DNA from: Diploscapter coronatus
Taxonomy: Eukaryota; Nematoda; Chromadorea; Rhabditida; Rhabditidae
DNA length: 64,000 nucleotides
Assembly (NCBI GenBank): GCA_964036155.1
Contig: OZ038422.1
Span: 16,329,201 to 16,393,200 of the forward strand
Direction: 5' to 3'
The position numbers were made by a program, and so were the translations under genes. Below the pieces are notes generated by a model that saw only the letters and a program-made list of their open reading frames with translations, made no database searches and had not been told where the DNA came from. Positions 37,901 to 50,672 of this stretch are shown here, in pieces. The stretch's first letter is position 1; the number at the start of each line of letters is the position of its first letter.

Positions 37901-40900
37901 TATGATTTTTTCTTTAAATTTTAACGAAGTAAATTATCCTGCTTACACAGTTCTTCCTCAGATGAATTCCATGATTCTTTTTGGCTTTTTCCTCGAAGAA
38001 TTTGGTCGCCTGAAAGTTGATTATTAGCTTTAAATTTGAACTTTTAAAAGTAAATACCATATTGAAGACGTCATCGAGTGTCTTTGTCTTGGGAATCTCC
38101 TCCTGGAAACTGCCATCCAGCAGCTCCTGAGAATCGCACGGAATGTTCAGACGAACTGTCACCTGGAACTCATTTTCAGAATAACGAACTAAATTCAATG
38201 CGTGGTTTTCAGACATGATTCACATTTTAAGCCTTTGACTATCGCATGAAAATAGATAGCATATCTTTACGAAAAATAAGCAAAATACATGCTCATTTTC
38301 CCTCCGAACTGATAAGCTATCCAGTCTGATACAGCTAGCTGCGATTAGAAATATTGCAACTATATCTTATTATGATCACCATAGTGAGGCTCTGAATATA
38401 TTGTCTCTGCCTCTCTTCCTCTTCCTCCTGCGATTTCCACTGTTCGAGCAGCTGCAACATATGACGAGGCAGACTTTTTGTCTTCGTGAATGTCGCGTTC
38501 TTTGACGGATCAATCTACAAACGAGAATGTTTAGTTTGGGATCTTTCTATAGATTTTTTTTTTTAAATTCCTAAATTGGCTTGCTGGCTACTTTATCAAG
38601 GTGTCTTGTAAAAGCATGATAAAAATAAAGAATCGAGAAATGACATTTGACAGCATTTTACTTGCAGCCTTGCTATTTGATATGATCATTCAGATAGCTT
38701 TTAAACTATTCGGAATAATAATGTCTACCTTCCTATACATTAGCATGTAAGCATTCTGGTTTCCATAGGACCATCCTCCGGCCGAGCCTCCAAAGCTCTT
38801 CTCGATGTCCTCCTTCTTCGCCACCTCCACTCGAGTGTCATTGAAGCAGTACCAGTGATCCTGCTCCATGTTCCTCAAAGTTCAAATTATTGTTGAGCGA
38901 AATCGAAATTAATCTTTAGAAAATATATAGCATAAGAGTTTTGAAATTCAAGCAATGATTATCTATCTTTCTGAAAATACGAGTCAGGAGAATCTTTCCT
39001 TTAAAATTATGTATTTTGAAGTAACCAAGACTTGTGGCAAGCAAAAAAACCAAATAAAAGTTGATTTTGAACGATATAATAGGCATTTGCCGGATCCCAA
39101 AATGAACACGTTTTCGCAAACTTCAACTGCTTGAAGGTCCTGCAGGAAAAATTATGCGCTGCTCTTTGACACAGAACTATTTCAGAAGATTTATCGTCGA
39201 TTTAGGGGTGGTTTTTCTATGGCATTCGATCTTTTAAGGGTACTTGCTTTCTATTTTTGGAGCTCCTTAACTACCACTTTTTGTTATATGTTGTGTATTT
39301 GCAGGGGAGCGAAGCTTGCGCTAATTTCAGAAAATGACCAACTTGATGTAAGCAAAGTAGTGTCCGCCAGCGGCATTTCCCTGGTGCATCATGATGGAGT
39401 ACAGTTCATAGACATATTCCCCTTCCCCCTGGTACTTCTTGATGAGCTCCTTGTCGAGCGGCTCGCCCACAGCCACAGAACTGCTGTTCTGGGTGCCAAG
39501 TTCCCCGAATCCCTCGGTTCCCCGATGTCCGTCTGCCGAGGCAGAATGGCTTGTGGAAGAGGCCGCAGGGGGCTGATTTTCATCGTTCTCTGAAAAGAAT
39601 CGAATTGGAAATTCAGAAAAATAAGTAGTTCGATAGGCATAATTTTCAGAATAATTCTTGAGCGGATTTTTATTTCTGTTCAAATTCTGTGGATTTTCTT
39701 TTCCGATCGGATATAGGCGGACTTTCAGTCAGGCTAAAGAAAAATACAGGAGGAACTGCGCAAAGGAGCGATAAGTATCTTATTTTCTCTTTGGAAAAGT
39801 ATAATATAATGTGCAATCATTAAATAGCGAATTTTATCTCTTGTAAAAATTTGATAGGAGGGTGTGCACAGGCCAATCTGACTGAAGTCCTGTCTAGCTA
39901 GGCCTTCTTCTGCTTTGGAAATATTTTTAAGAGAAAGAAAGCACCTTGCAACTCCTCATTCTGTTTGTTATCCTGCGTCTCGCCGCTCTCCGAATTCGTA
40001 GCCTCGTCTGTCGACTTTCTCTCTGCCTTCTCGTCCTTCACCACGAATGGGTTCAGGTTGAGCACATCGGGGAATGCCATTCTGAAACATTAGCCTTAGT
40101 TAAGTTTTTAGATCAATGGATGATTGGGAGAACTGTAGGTGAATATCTTCATCAGAAGTGCAAATATTCTACTATTTGGAGGAGGGCGGTTTTCGATGCA
40201 GTAAAATGGTGTACCGCGCCGCAAATAGCATTGGCTTGGAATTACAATCCAAATGGTTCAAAATTTACTCAAATCGAGATTATCAAAATAGAAAGAATAC
40301 GATTGCATGTGATCATAAGTTAAACCTGTCATTGAGTTTGATTCTCTGCATGGTGTTGTAGTCGAAGTCGAATCGTTTGAGTTGAATGGTGAGGAGATAG
40401 GGGAAGGCGGTCACGCGCAGCCCTTTGTGGGCGTCCTGCTTCGAGTTGCACTGCTCGCAGAAGTACTTGTTTGAGCCCGTCAACAGCTCGGGGGTCACAA
40501 ACGCACTCAGAGCTTCTTCCTAGATAGAAGTAAGAAAATTTCAACTATTGGCAAAACTGAATTTTCTTTCACAAACAGTGTAATATTGTCAAAATTCAAC
40601 TCCACCTTTTCGTTATTTTATATATAATGAATGGCATTTTTAACCTCGGGGCTTTCAGGATCAGAATAAAAAACCCTTACAATGCTGCTGAAAGCAGAAG
40701 TGGCTCCGAACGGTTTGATAGCGAGTGGCAGGTCGAGGAAGAAGTCCTGTCGCATGTTCTCCTTGCCGCACTTCAGACACTTCACGAAGTCCTGCATCGT
40801 GCCTCTGCAAACAGTCAATTCACCACAGTTCTGTAAAGAGAGCAACGATGTACCTGTAGAGAGACTGGATGAGCTTCTCGTTCTGCGTGCCCTTCCATCG

Positions 40901-43270
40901 CATTTCGAGGGCGTCAAACATCAGACGACACAACTCCTGCACATCGTGCTGGTCGTACGCTGAAACTCATTCTTTCTCATTTCTATCAAACTTGGTTAGA
41001 ACTTATGGGTTAAGCTAACTCGTGGTCTTTTCCCTCATATCCACCATATGATTTTAAGTCTCTTGTATTGTCATCAAACATAATTGTTACTCTGATTCAA
41101 CAACTTATCTTGCTCCTTCACTTACTTGAATTTCTGCTGACAAACACGAGAGGAAATTTTCGATCTTTTATCTTCACAAATTTGTAGTAAAACCCCCTAC
41201 CCTCAGCACTGGTCCATCCGAAGCTGGTTGTGAGGTCCTTGGTTTCGAGATTCTCTCTGTCTGTGGTCTGCAGAAGGACGAACAGTTTCTGCAGCTGGTG
41301 AGGAATAGAGGTGCTGCTCTTCTTGTCGCTCGAGGCCTTGTACTCCCAGCGGAAAACTGCATTGCGGAATTCGGGGGTCATGTACAGCGACTGGATCAGA
41401 CTGTTCAGGTAGCACGTCATCGCCTGGAAGATCACATGTCATCATCGAATTCAAACTCAATATTTATACTTATCGATGATAATTTGAAAATGCAGAGCTA
41501 GTTTAGCAACAACTATCCCTTCAATATCTAGTTCTTATAACTCTTTCCTTTCTTTTTCACTTCTTCACTCACTATTTCTATTTCAGAGTAATGCATTTTC
41601 CAAATTGACTCTTACTCTCAATTCTTGAAATTCAGAAAAAAAAGATTTAAAAAATAACCTGGTTAACGAGTCCAACGTAGGGATGATTGTTCTCGTCGAC
41701 GGGTTGCATGGACAGAGGCAAAGTTATGGCCAGCTGGCTGTTGCTCGCCGCCACTTCGTTACGATTCGGCACTGTCGGAATTCCGGACATGTCTGAATGA
41801 GAAAAGGTTTTCGAAAATTTGACCAATGATGGATAGGAATTCCGATTTTTACATTTTGGGGAATTTCGTTCTGATTTTGGTCACAACATTTTCAAAATTC
41901 AATTCTAATCATGGGTGTACGAAATTTGATTTAAAATTTTCGAAGTCGAAGCCGAAATTGCTTTAAAAAAACCCTCGAAGTTGAAGTTCATGAACCCACG
42001 ACTCTGATGCATCCCTATCATCCTGATGAATTTTAATTTTAAAATTAAACATCTCACTTTGCCTATTAATTCCGTCGACCGTCCCCTGTTGAAAGTCGTT
42101 GTGCTTGTTCTCAGATTCCGATTGAGGGAAATATCCTCCTGGAGCTGAAATGAATTATGTCACAAAAAGTTGATTCTCGAAAAAAATATCTTTACCATGA
42201 ACAGGTTCAGAGGGGTCATTTGCAATTGGAGGCAGAGGAATGGAAGATGGCTTGGCTAAAATTAGCATGACTTGGGTCAGTGAGAAGAATTTTTAACAGA
42301 CTTGCAATTTTTCGAACAGCGATTATTCGCATGAAACGAGTGTGTATCATATCGAGAAAGAAAAAGAGCATGTCTTATTTTCGTCTCTCGAAATGATGCA
42401 CTATCTCGCTTCATGCAGTTAACCGCGGCTCGGAAAGTTTGCAAGTCTGATTCGTAATAAAATTAATCAATTTTGTTCAGAATCGAAGATCCATCGTCAT
42501 TTTTCTACAATGTTTTGCCTTCAAAAATTCTTACTTCCAACAGCAGCATTCATCTGTCCGCCGGGCAGTCCATGCAGCGCATTGCTAGAATTGGAGATTC
42601 CACTGAAGAGTTTGTGCTCGCTATCCTGCTCTTGTTGAATCGAGGGATTCTCGGGAGCAGTCACTTCTCCATTCAATGCACTCACGCCCGCTCTGTTGTC
42701 GTCTCCAACCAATCCTGTATTAGGGGACGATTAGAAATAAATAAAGTTTATTGACATAATTTTTACAATTACAGTAAGAAACGAAGCATTCATAAATCGT
42801 TAATATATCGGTGCTCTACGCTATGGCTTTCGTTATGAACCACTATGACTTCTTCCTTAAAATCCCTCATCATCCCTTACGACTTTTTCTATGTCACCCG
42901 TAGAACATATATCGGCATCTAATCCAAAAAGTTTATTTTTCGAAAATGACAGATGGACGATTTAAGAAAATCACAAATTGTCACCATGAAATCAATTTAA
43001 AAATGACTCCTGAAATAGATGCAGTAAGTCCTAAGTATATCACAAGAATAATTTGCCGAAATTAGCAATCGGATGACTAAAAAATATAACTGTTCATAGC
43101 GAAAACCGTAATGTAACTCCTGGTGGATATATCTTTTCTTTCAAATCACTTCATTTGAGAAATTTTTGAGCACCAAAATAAATTTACTCACCCGGAACAT
43201 CGTCCGAATTGATTTGTTCAGCCCCAGCCCCACTTTTGCACTCCGAGCTGCTCTCTTCCGGTGTAACCAT
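31941..43270 (-). CDS. usp-47: Ubiquitin carboxyl-terminal hydrolase 47
   Basis: Thirty-two exons join in phase to about 1,405 residues, close to human USP47 (1,375). The start ATG (43268-43270) lies ten bases after a TTGCAG, so trans-splicing is likely. A disordered N-terminus (43.3-41.7 kb) leads to the catalytic domain. The cysteine box ([11 protein letters not shown]) spans 41,659-41,423, and Gln-His-Asp-Val-Gln-Glu-Leu is near 40,940. Zinc-ribbon pairs lie near 40,770 and 40,460; the histidine box (Gly-Gly-His-Tyr-Phe-Ala-Tyr) is near 39,360 and Trp-Tyr-Cys-Phe-Asn-Asp near 38,850. The full Cys/His/Asp triad is kept, so it should be active. Ubiquitin-like domains follow, with the USP47 marks His-Val-Leu-Asp-Val-Asp-Lys-Arg (34,690) and Ala-Val-Ile-Tyr-Tyr (32,740). 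In animals USP47 trims ubiquitin from DNA-repair and signalling proteins. The acidic insert at 35,286-36,245 is family-typical. Confidence 0.92.
32262..32298. repeat. ATT microsatellite
   Basis: About eleven copies of ATT/TTA lie in an intron near the 3' end of USP47, with a T-rich tract just downstream. Confidence 0.85.
34114..34160. repeat. Hairpin in a USP47 intron
   Basis: CTACCCTTTTT at 34,114 and AAAAAGGGTAG ending 34,160 are perfect inverted 11-mers, with GATC words in the loop that also pair. Short, non-coding. Confidence 0.7.
34908..35235. repeat. Inverted duplication around a short USP47 exon
   Basis: The arm at 35,139-35,235 read on the plus strand matches the arm at 34,908-35,008 read on the minus strand. 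Shared landmarks in order are GCTCCAGGTTCCTATTTT, CGCG, CCCGTCA, CTCTATTTGG, TCAAGATCT/CCAAGATTT and GTGAG. Identity looks like about three quarters over about 97 bp, with a loop of 130 bp. The minus-strand arm contains the modelled 33-nt USP47 exon 34917-34949. Confidence 0.75.
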
Positions 43271-43280
43271 CAATTTTTTC

Positions 43281-45555
43281 CTGCAATTCAATTCATTCAT
43301 AATACGTCATTTATTAGTCAAATTGCACAATGTAGTGGTGAAATGGGAGTGATAAGCCAAAGATAACTGCAGATTGCACAATTGAATGGGGGGAGGCTGA
43401 TATTCGCATATCGATTGGTAATAAGGTGAGCGGGGGAAAATTCATCAATTCATCAAGAAGGGAATCAGAAGGGGGGCTCAGAATTGGGACTGCGAATGAA
43501 TGACGAGGGTCTGAATAAGCAGAGATTACGAAGTTTAGGGAGAAAAAATAGATGAAGATGAAGATGAAGAATGGGGAATTGAGCACGAAGGGGGACTCAA
43601 GTGGCTCTACATCATAACGAAGGATTAGAAGTAGACGGAAAGTGGAAGAAATGAAATTCCACAAGAACTATGAAAAGGACTGAGGCTGGGACTGCTTGAA
43701 AATAGAAATGACGAGCAAGCAGGCAGAAATATGTAATCAGGGCTATAATATTCGTCACTTACACCAACCTAATTCGGCCCATTCAGAATTCGTTATTCGA
43801 ATGAAAACAAAGCAAATGCGAGATTTATGAACTCTCAAAACCCTCTATTAAAATGCCAAAATTGTACGCTTCATCACTGGCGAGAATACAATTTCAGCAC
43901 ATGATATAAATGCGAAAAGATAAAGCGAACAAAAACACAAGGCGCAGACATTTTTACATCGAGGGGAGGTTTGCAGGGAAATTTAGCAAACCCAACGCAT
44001 GGTAATGAAGTGGGGAGAGAAAGGGGAGCGCTTTGTAGTCGAAATTTTTCGCGTTACACAATAGAAAAGGTTAATTTTAGCGTGCATTTTGAGATTAGGA
44101 TTTTGCCTTTTCAATGTTGGAATACATTTTCAGCTCTTCTTCACAAAACAAGATAGGAGCTATGATAAATTAAAATGAGTTCGAGTATTTGTCACCAAAT
44201 AAAGGAAACTTATGCGAGATTAAGAATGAGAATCAAGGATGAGCCAAGATGCGAATTTGAAAATTCCAAAGACAAAGAATCAGACAACTCCAAAAGATTA
44301 AAGAAACCCCAAGACAAAGCTGTTATCACCCCTGGTGAGAATATGGCGTGTGGCGACTGACCTTGGGGAGATGTTTGGAACTGAGCAATTTCGTGATATC
44401 GAATGAGAATTGCTTTTTCACGATCTCGAATCGCGGGATTTACATAATTTCCAGTAAGACTTTGAAACTAACCTTTTGCCAAGCCATAATGAGATTGTAC
44501 TATGCATGTCTCTACGACAAAGTAATGTCACTTGAAAATACTGAAATCACATTGAATTGAACGAAGAATTTGATCATTTTGAAGTCCAGATAAATATGTT
44601 CACTATGGATTAGACAAATCACCAGCTAGCTTGCTGCTTATCAATTCGGATAAAACATTGAATTCGATACTTTATTTACTGCTGCTTTTCCATACGAATA
44701 AGAAGTACTTGAATATACACGAAGAAAAAAGAAAGCATCGAAAACGAGAGAACATTAAAAATATCAAACCCGTAAATTTCAAATACGAAAGTATCTAGAA
44801 AGAAAGGGTGGGGGGTATACATGGGAGGGGGGAAATATTTAGCAGGAGAAATATTAAAATCAGGTTCAGAGAAAGTTTGAATACAAGAAGAAGAAGACGA
44901 TCATTATGAATATCTGACAGACTCTACTAAATCATTACAATAAAATTACTAGAAATCGTATTAATCATTAAAATATGTATGGCATGATGGAATGGAATGG
45001 AAGAGGAAAAGAACATCGATGTATCCCTCACAGAAAAGTGAACAAAAAATTGAAGTTCCATTCATTATTTTGCAAAGGAAATTATAAAACGAGACAGCAT
45101 TCTAAAATTTTTAAAATTATAGGGAAGAAAATATGACAGAATAGAGAATGTGTTGAAATTGGGATTATGACTTGAAAATTTTGATGAATAGTAAAAGAGA
45201 AGGGAACATTCTACAAGAGGATGGCAAGAAAGCACAGCCAACGACTCAAAGACTGATTGGCACAGCAAGTCTGAAATGTGAGCATCATTTCCTTTTATCG
45301 TTGAATTCGAGCTTCCAGGATTAGATTAATTCAAAGTTCGGGTTTTTTTTCCTTTAACCTCTTGGACGATTAACTCACTTCAAAAGTGTCTGATAGAAAC
45401 TAGATGAGCTTTCTAGTAAACTTTTTCGGTATATCAGAGGTATTCGTCATTCACATTTAATTTTTGTATGAAATCTTAATTTTAAGTGACTAAATGTTCA
45501 AAGAAACGCGATTTTTCTCACTCAGCTCATTCTTCTTTCTGTCAACTAACCCGCT
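43281..45555. other. Region between USP47 start and PUF stop
   Basis: No firm gene. Two weak exon candidates overlap on opposite strands: a minus-strand open frame at about 44,362-44,480 ending in a GTCAGT donor, and a plus-strand frame at 44,175-44,336 rich in Lys/Glu/Asp ending in GTGAGA. Neither joins in phase to a neighbour that I can find. The rest is purine-rich and non-coding; it should hold the USP47 promoter. Confidence 0.35.
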
Positions 45556-48500
45556 TTAGAAGATGGACATGAGCACAGAGGCAGAGCGGTGTTCCTGCTG
45601 CTGCTGCTGGTGATGGCTGGGGTAGGAACCGATCATGGGGGAGTTGACCGAGTGAGCGTGCTGCTGCTGCTGATGCAGGCCCAGAATGGAAGGGGGAAGT
45701 TGGGGAGACGAGATCAGAGAGCCATGTCCTGAAGGCGGGGAGGCCGACAGGGAGCGCGGAGAGGATGACTGCGAGTGAGAGTGCGAGTGCGCGAACAGGC
45801 TCGGCTGAAATAGAAATCATGAGTTACGAAGCGTCATCTTCAAACCAATAATGTGAATATGTTATCATCAAAACAAGGACGAGCCGGCGAGTTCAGACAC
45901 ACGCCAAGTAGTTTTCTGCTCACACCATTCTACTATTCGTTTCTCTTACACTGCATTTCAATTTAGATTAGATTTTTTTTTCGAAATGCAGTGGAATAGC
46001 AAGTGGGTGTGGGAAGAAAGCAGAGCCCGATACTCCTTCGTATTGTAATTCTGACCCATCCCTTCTTCCCAGTTGATTGCAATAATTTCAGTTGCGTTTT
46101 TTTTTTTCGAATTTTGCTTACAAAGCCAGTGCCCACCCGTATTCATGAACACATCGAGAGGCTTTCGATGTGTTTATGAATACGAGTGTACAGGAGAATG
46201 ACGTCAAGTGGAAATCATATCCTACACGAAGTTTTCTATCTTGAAAATCGGAAAATTTGCACTTCTTTTGGTTTCTAAATACCTACCTGTCTGAAGAATG
46301 GCGAGAGAGAAGCCGAAGCAGATGGAGAGATGCTGTAGCTGGCCGATCCGGCCACCGAGAACGTGGAGTTGCTCCCGATCGGCAAGGCACGCAGGGTGTC
46401 GATGATCTTCTTCCCCGACGAGTAGCTAAATCGTGCCATTCAAGACATTCGAAAACCAAAACATTCTGCTCACCGAGAGAGACGCGCCTCGTTGTCGAGG
46501 ATTCTGCGCTGCATTTTGCGCAGCCACTCCATACGATCAGCCATGTCGGGCAGTTTTATGCCACTCCTGCAAATTGCCAAAGGTTTTCGAGCACTCAGAA
46601 ATATTTTACGTTTCCAGAAAAATTTCAGAAGATATCAAGTATTTTAGTAGATTTCGGGCTAAGAATATTATCGAGGGAATGCCACCAAATGCACGAAGTT
46701 GTTTCGAAAAATTTTAATTATTTATCAAAATTTCTTACAACTTAGCCCTAAAGGCCTGGCAGCAGATGTTGAGCATGCGCTGAACGACGTAGTTGCCGTA
46801 CTGGTGGAACATGAGGATGTCGAGCGCGTCCTTCTTCGTGTCCGGATGCGGCACGTACCCGTCGAATATCTCCTCCATCATCTCCTTCAGCAGCATGGAC
46901 GGCGCGTTCTCGAAGGCAGTCTCGACCACGTGCGATGCGTACTTCTCCTGCGACATCGACAGAAGATTCCTCCTGGAAATTTCATGTCGTTTCTATCGAT
47001 TTCTTGCGAAAAGATGGATTTGACGAAATAGCGAAAATGCAGTTTTCTTTGCAATTCCATGTTACTCGTGATTATTCCCTATCTAATCATTAATTTTTGT
47101 CATTCCGTCATTTCCAACTTTCCTATGCTCACTTTTCGGAAGCTAACTTTCAAAATTTTCATAAAATATTCTTTTCACGATTATATTTTTGCAAACTCAC
47201 AACAGACACTGGTCAATGATTGCATTCCTGTACTCGGCCAGAGGGCCAGTCTTGATGATGTGCTGCACGACATAGTTGGCGAACTCGTTGGAGGCCATGC
47301 GCGAGCAGTTCTTCATGACTACGGTCATTAGCCCGTTCAGCCTCGACACACATATCGACTCCTGCAACTACATTTTTTTCTGAACATTATCGTTATTCGG
47401 AATTTTCATAATTCCGATGCTGGTTCCAAAATTTTCCGATATTTCATTAACTTGGAAGAAAGTAAATGAAATTTTGCTTACCTTGGACCTCTCACAAAGC
47501 TGTTCGATTATGAGCTGAATGACCCTACATCCGTACTTGTTCTCCGAGATAGAGAGTATCTTCTCGGGGTTCTGCAGCAGGTTGTCGACCAGAAAGCACC
47601 ACAGCTGAGACGGGTAGACCATCACCATCTGCAATTAATATGCCATTCTGGTTTCATTCCTTCATTGCTTCACGACTACCTTCTGAATGACGTGATTGGC
47701 GTTCTGGTCGACACAGAGCGGCACGAGATTAGCCTTGGTCAGTTCAATCATCAGAGCCGCCGTCAAATTAGTGTCAAGACACTGAAAAAAGTGATTTTCA
47801 ATTCTAGCTACTTTCCAATAGGAAGGATTATTCTTTTATCAGTTTCCTTTTCTTCCAATAAATAACTTACAAAGTGTAGGAATTTAGTTGAAGATTAACA
47901 ATCTATTCGAACTTTCTTTCACTTTGCGACTTCGTACCGCAGTTATCAGCATAAAATGAGATCGTGTCATTTCGAGAGAAAATGCTCATGTCTGCCCCTT
48001 CTGGCTCTCGAAAAGTTACATTAATTAGGGACTTTTCGAACACATGTGCTTTAGGCGATAAATTATTCCGGTCAATTTTGCTGTTGAAAATTCCCAAGCC
48101 TGCTCCCGGAACTTACCTCGACCGCCTTCTGGACGACCCTGCAGGAGTATCTGCTGAGGGCCCTGTTGCTGAGGTCTCTCTTGAGATTGGCCACGATGAG
48201 ATCCTGTTCGTGCATGTCTTTGTCCTTGGCCGCGTTCGCGATCACGCACTGCAGGAAGAAGTTGGCGAACACGTCGCCGCACAGCTGCTGAAATAGAGAA
48301 TGTTCATCTTTGCCCCTTTGAAGGAAGGTTCACATCGAAGTTGGTGGCGCTGACGAGGGCCTGCTCGATGAGTGCACCCCTCTCACTCGTCCCGACCTTC
48401 GGATAGTGCTCCTGCAGGTAGCTGAAAATAAACGAAATTTTTCAAAGTTATTTTGAACTTTAAGAAAATTTTGATAAAACCCCTCGTTTTGATTATTAGT

Positions 48501-49829
48501 GCCGCGGAAAAGAGATCATCGAAAGCTAGTGCATATGCAGAGGAAACACTCTAACTATGTGCCACAAGTTCTCTTCATTATTGAAGACGTTATTTCTTCG
48601 TAGGGTTGCCAGGATCTGCTTGCCCCTCTGCTCGAATAACTTTCTTTGTGCGTTAACAATAACGAGTTATAATTTCAACTTCAATCTTCTCTGACTTACT
48701 GGCATCCGATTTTGTCGCATGCGAAAGTGCAGAGCTGCCCTCTGAGAATGATGTCCGCGAGAGAGGCCGTGATGTTGCCCGCGTCATCGAATGCCCTGAA
48801 GAATAAAAAGGAACTCCTAGAAGTTAGATCAACCAAAAAATGAACTTTGAGCTAAACCAACGCCACTTCGGTGACCCGGATTCACGAAAGACTGCTTCTA
48901 GTGTGATCCTCCTTACTCGTTTTGAAAAGAAAGCTCGCATTGAGAGCAATTAGGAACGCTGTCTTTTATGAATCTGTGGTACAGCTTTCTTACCAGGAAG
49001 GCAGAGTGGTGCGAGCCATGGCCGATGGCGAGAGCAAAGGCTGTCCTCCATTGCTGCTGCTGTTGCCGTGCGAGTCAGAAGAACGGTCCGACAGACCCAT
49101 TGAAGCCATCGAACGGGCCAGCAGAGCCGGGGCAGAAGAGTTCTAAAAAAAAAAAGATTATTCTTTATGAGCTTATCTTAAAACTTCAAGTTTTGGAGGT
49201 TTCTACTAAATTTTCTAAGAATTTAAACTTCAATTTGAGTTGGAGTTTCGAAGTTTCATCTCCCGAAACCTCGTACACCTCTAGGAAAACAACTCACGGA
49301 GTCGAACGAGTCGAGGAGGTGACGCGGCGAGTCGAGCGACTTGCCCAGGTGCAGGTTGGAGAAGGCACTCGAATTGTGCAGGTTGCTGACTGAAATGGGA
49401 AACTCACTTGGATGTTCTGAGAACATGTTGCAAATCTGACGATTTTTACGCTTTTAAAATATGCCGGAGGGACCAATACAAACTGAGGGATGTATATGGA
49501 GAGGGTCGAGCAGGGTGTGGGGTAAGGAAAATTGGGTACCACGCCAAAATGTGCATCTAGATGAGCTTATCATTTTAATACTAAATTTACCCCTACCCCC
49601 TCTATGTTCATCTCTCAATTTTTACTGCCTCTCCGGCATATTCAAACACCACGTGTTCATGAGAACATGGGCATCGATATCGCCCTGTATGCTCACAGTA
49701 GGGCAGACTGCTGAGGTTGGGCGGAGAGCCCACAACAGGCATCGAGTAGCGCACAGAGAGTGAGCCGTTGGCGGGCGGCTGCAGACTCAGGCGGTTCTTG
49801 TTTGGGAAGGCTCTCTTGTGCGTCATCAT
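45556..49829 (-). CDS. Pumilio/PUF-family RNA-binding protein
   Basis: Thirteen exons (boundaries from 49697-49829 to 45556-45804) join in phase to 617 residues. The N-terminus is Ser/Pro/Asn-rich and disordered. Eight PUF repeats run from 48.8 to 46.7 kb. The base-contact residues read: repeat 2 Asn-Phe-Gln, repeat 3 Cys-Arg-Gln, repeat 4 Asn-His-Gln, repeat 5 Cys-Arg-Gln, repeat 6 Asn-Tyr-Gln, repeat 7 Ser-His-Glu, repeat 8 Asn-Tyr-Gln. Repeats 6-8 should therefore still read UGU in target 3' UTRs. Repeat 1 (Gly-Cys-His-Tyr-Leu-Gln) is divergent. PUF proteins repress or localise mRNAs and keep stem cells. The C-terminus has Ser, His and Gln runs (45.56-45.80 kb). The start follows a free GCAG at 49,863. 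Among C. elegans proteins it should be nearest PUF-8/PUF-9; I cannot tell which. Confidence 0.9.
46138..46184. repeat. Long hairpin in a PUF intron
   Basis: CGTATTCATGAACACATCGA and TCGATGTGTTTATGAATACG are inverted repeats with one mismatch in 20 and a 7-nt loop. It lies in the intron between the last two PUF exons. It may be a young MITE relic. Confidence 0.8.
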
Positions 49830-50672
49830 CGAGTGGAATGTCCGAATTAGTCGATTTGCCTGCAATTTCACACATAACTAGGGCACTTTTATCGAAAAGG
49901 TGAAAATTGCAACAAAAAAAAATTGGGCCTAAAATTTCTTTTAAAAAAAATTCAACAAATCTTCTTCAAAATTTTTAGCAAAACCGCAGTCATCCAGACA
50001 GGGTGATGATAGAGGATAATTACCATCGATAATTGGGCTAATTATTGCTAATTGGTTGAGAAAAATACCCAAATTGTCGAATAGGAAAATTAGGTTTAAA
50101 AAATGGCCTAAAATTCTCCCAAAGTTTCAAGCACTTGATCGGGGAAAACTGCTTCTTCAAAACGGATGTCTACACTCAGAGGTAATTAACTCAGGTAACT
50201 AGGGCAATTATAAGTAATTAAAGATAATTGGGACTTACAATTTACAGAAGATGCTCGAGAGCAAAATGGAGAAATGCCCCGAAAGTGAAGAGAAATGACC
50301 AAGTAACAAGTGGCCGTTTCGAAACACTTATTTTTGCCCAGCGGCTTTCTACTTTTTCTTTTCGTAGTGATTTTTTTTTCCAATTTTTGACTAAATCGTT
50401 GAAGCTTTGCATGATTTTCTGTGGTTTCCTGACGAGAATTTTCGTTGACGTCGTCACGAGCATCCTCAAGCGCGGATTCACTAGACAGTTGATCGACTTT
50501 TTTTCTTATTTTTCACATTTCTTCTTTTCGATTTTTTCGGGTCAAAGACAATTTTATTGCTCTTCTTCTATTTTCTTATTTAAAATTTCTCAGATTATCA
50601 AATAGTCAGAAAAAAGATGCTCTTGGCTAGAAACTAAACTTTACAGTAACGTAGACTTTTTTTTAAAATGTT
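49830..50672. other. Short intergenic region between PUF and beta-mannosidase
   Basis: No gene seen. The stretch holds the presumed PUF promoter and the beta-mannosidase 3' end. Open frames here lack splice support. Confidence 0.5.
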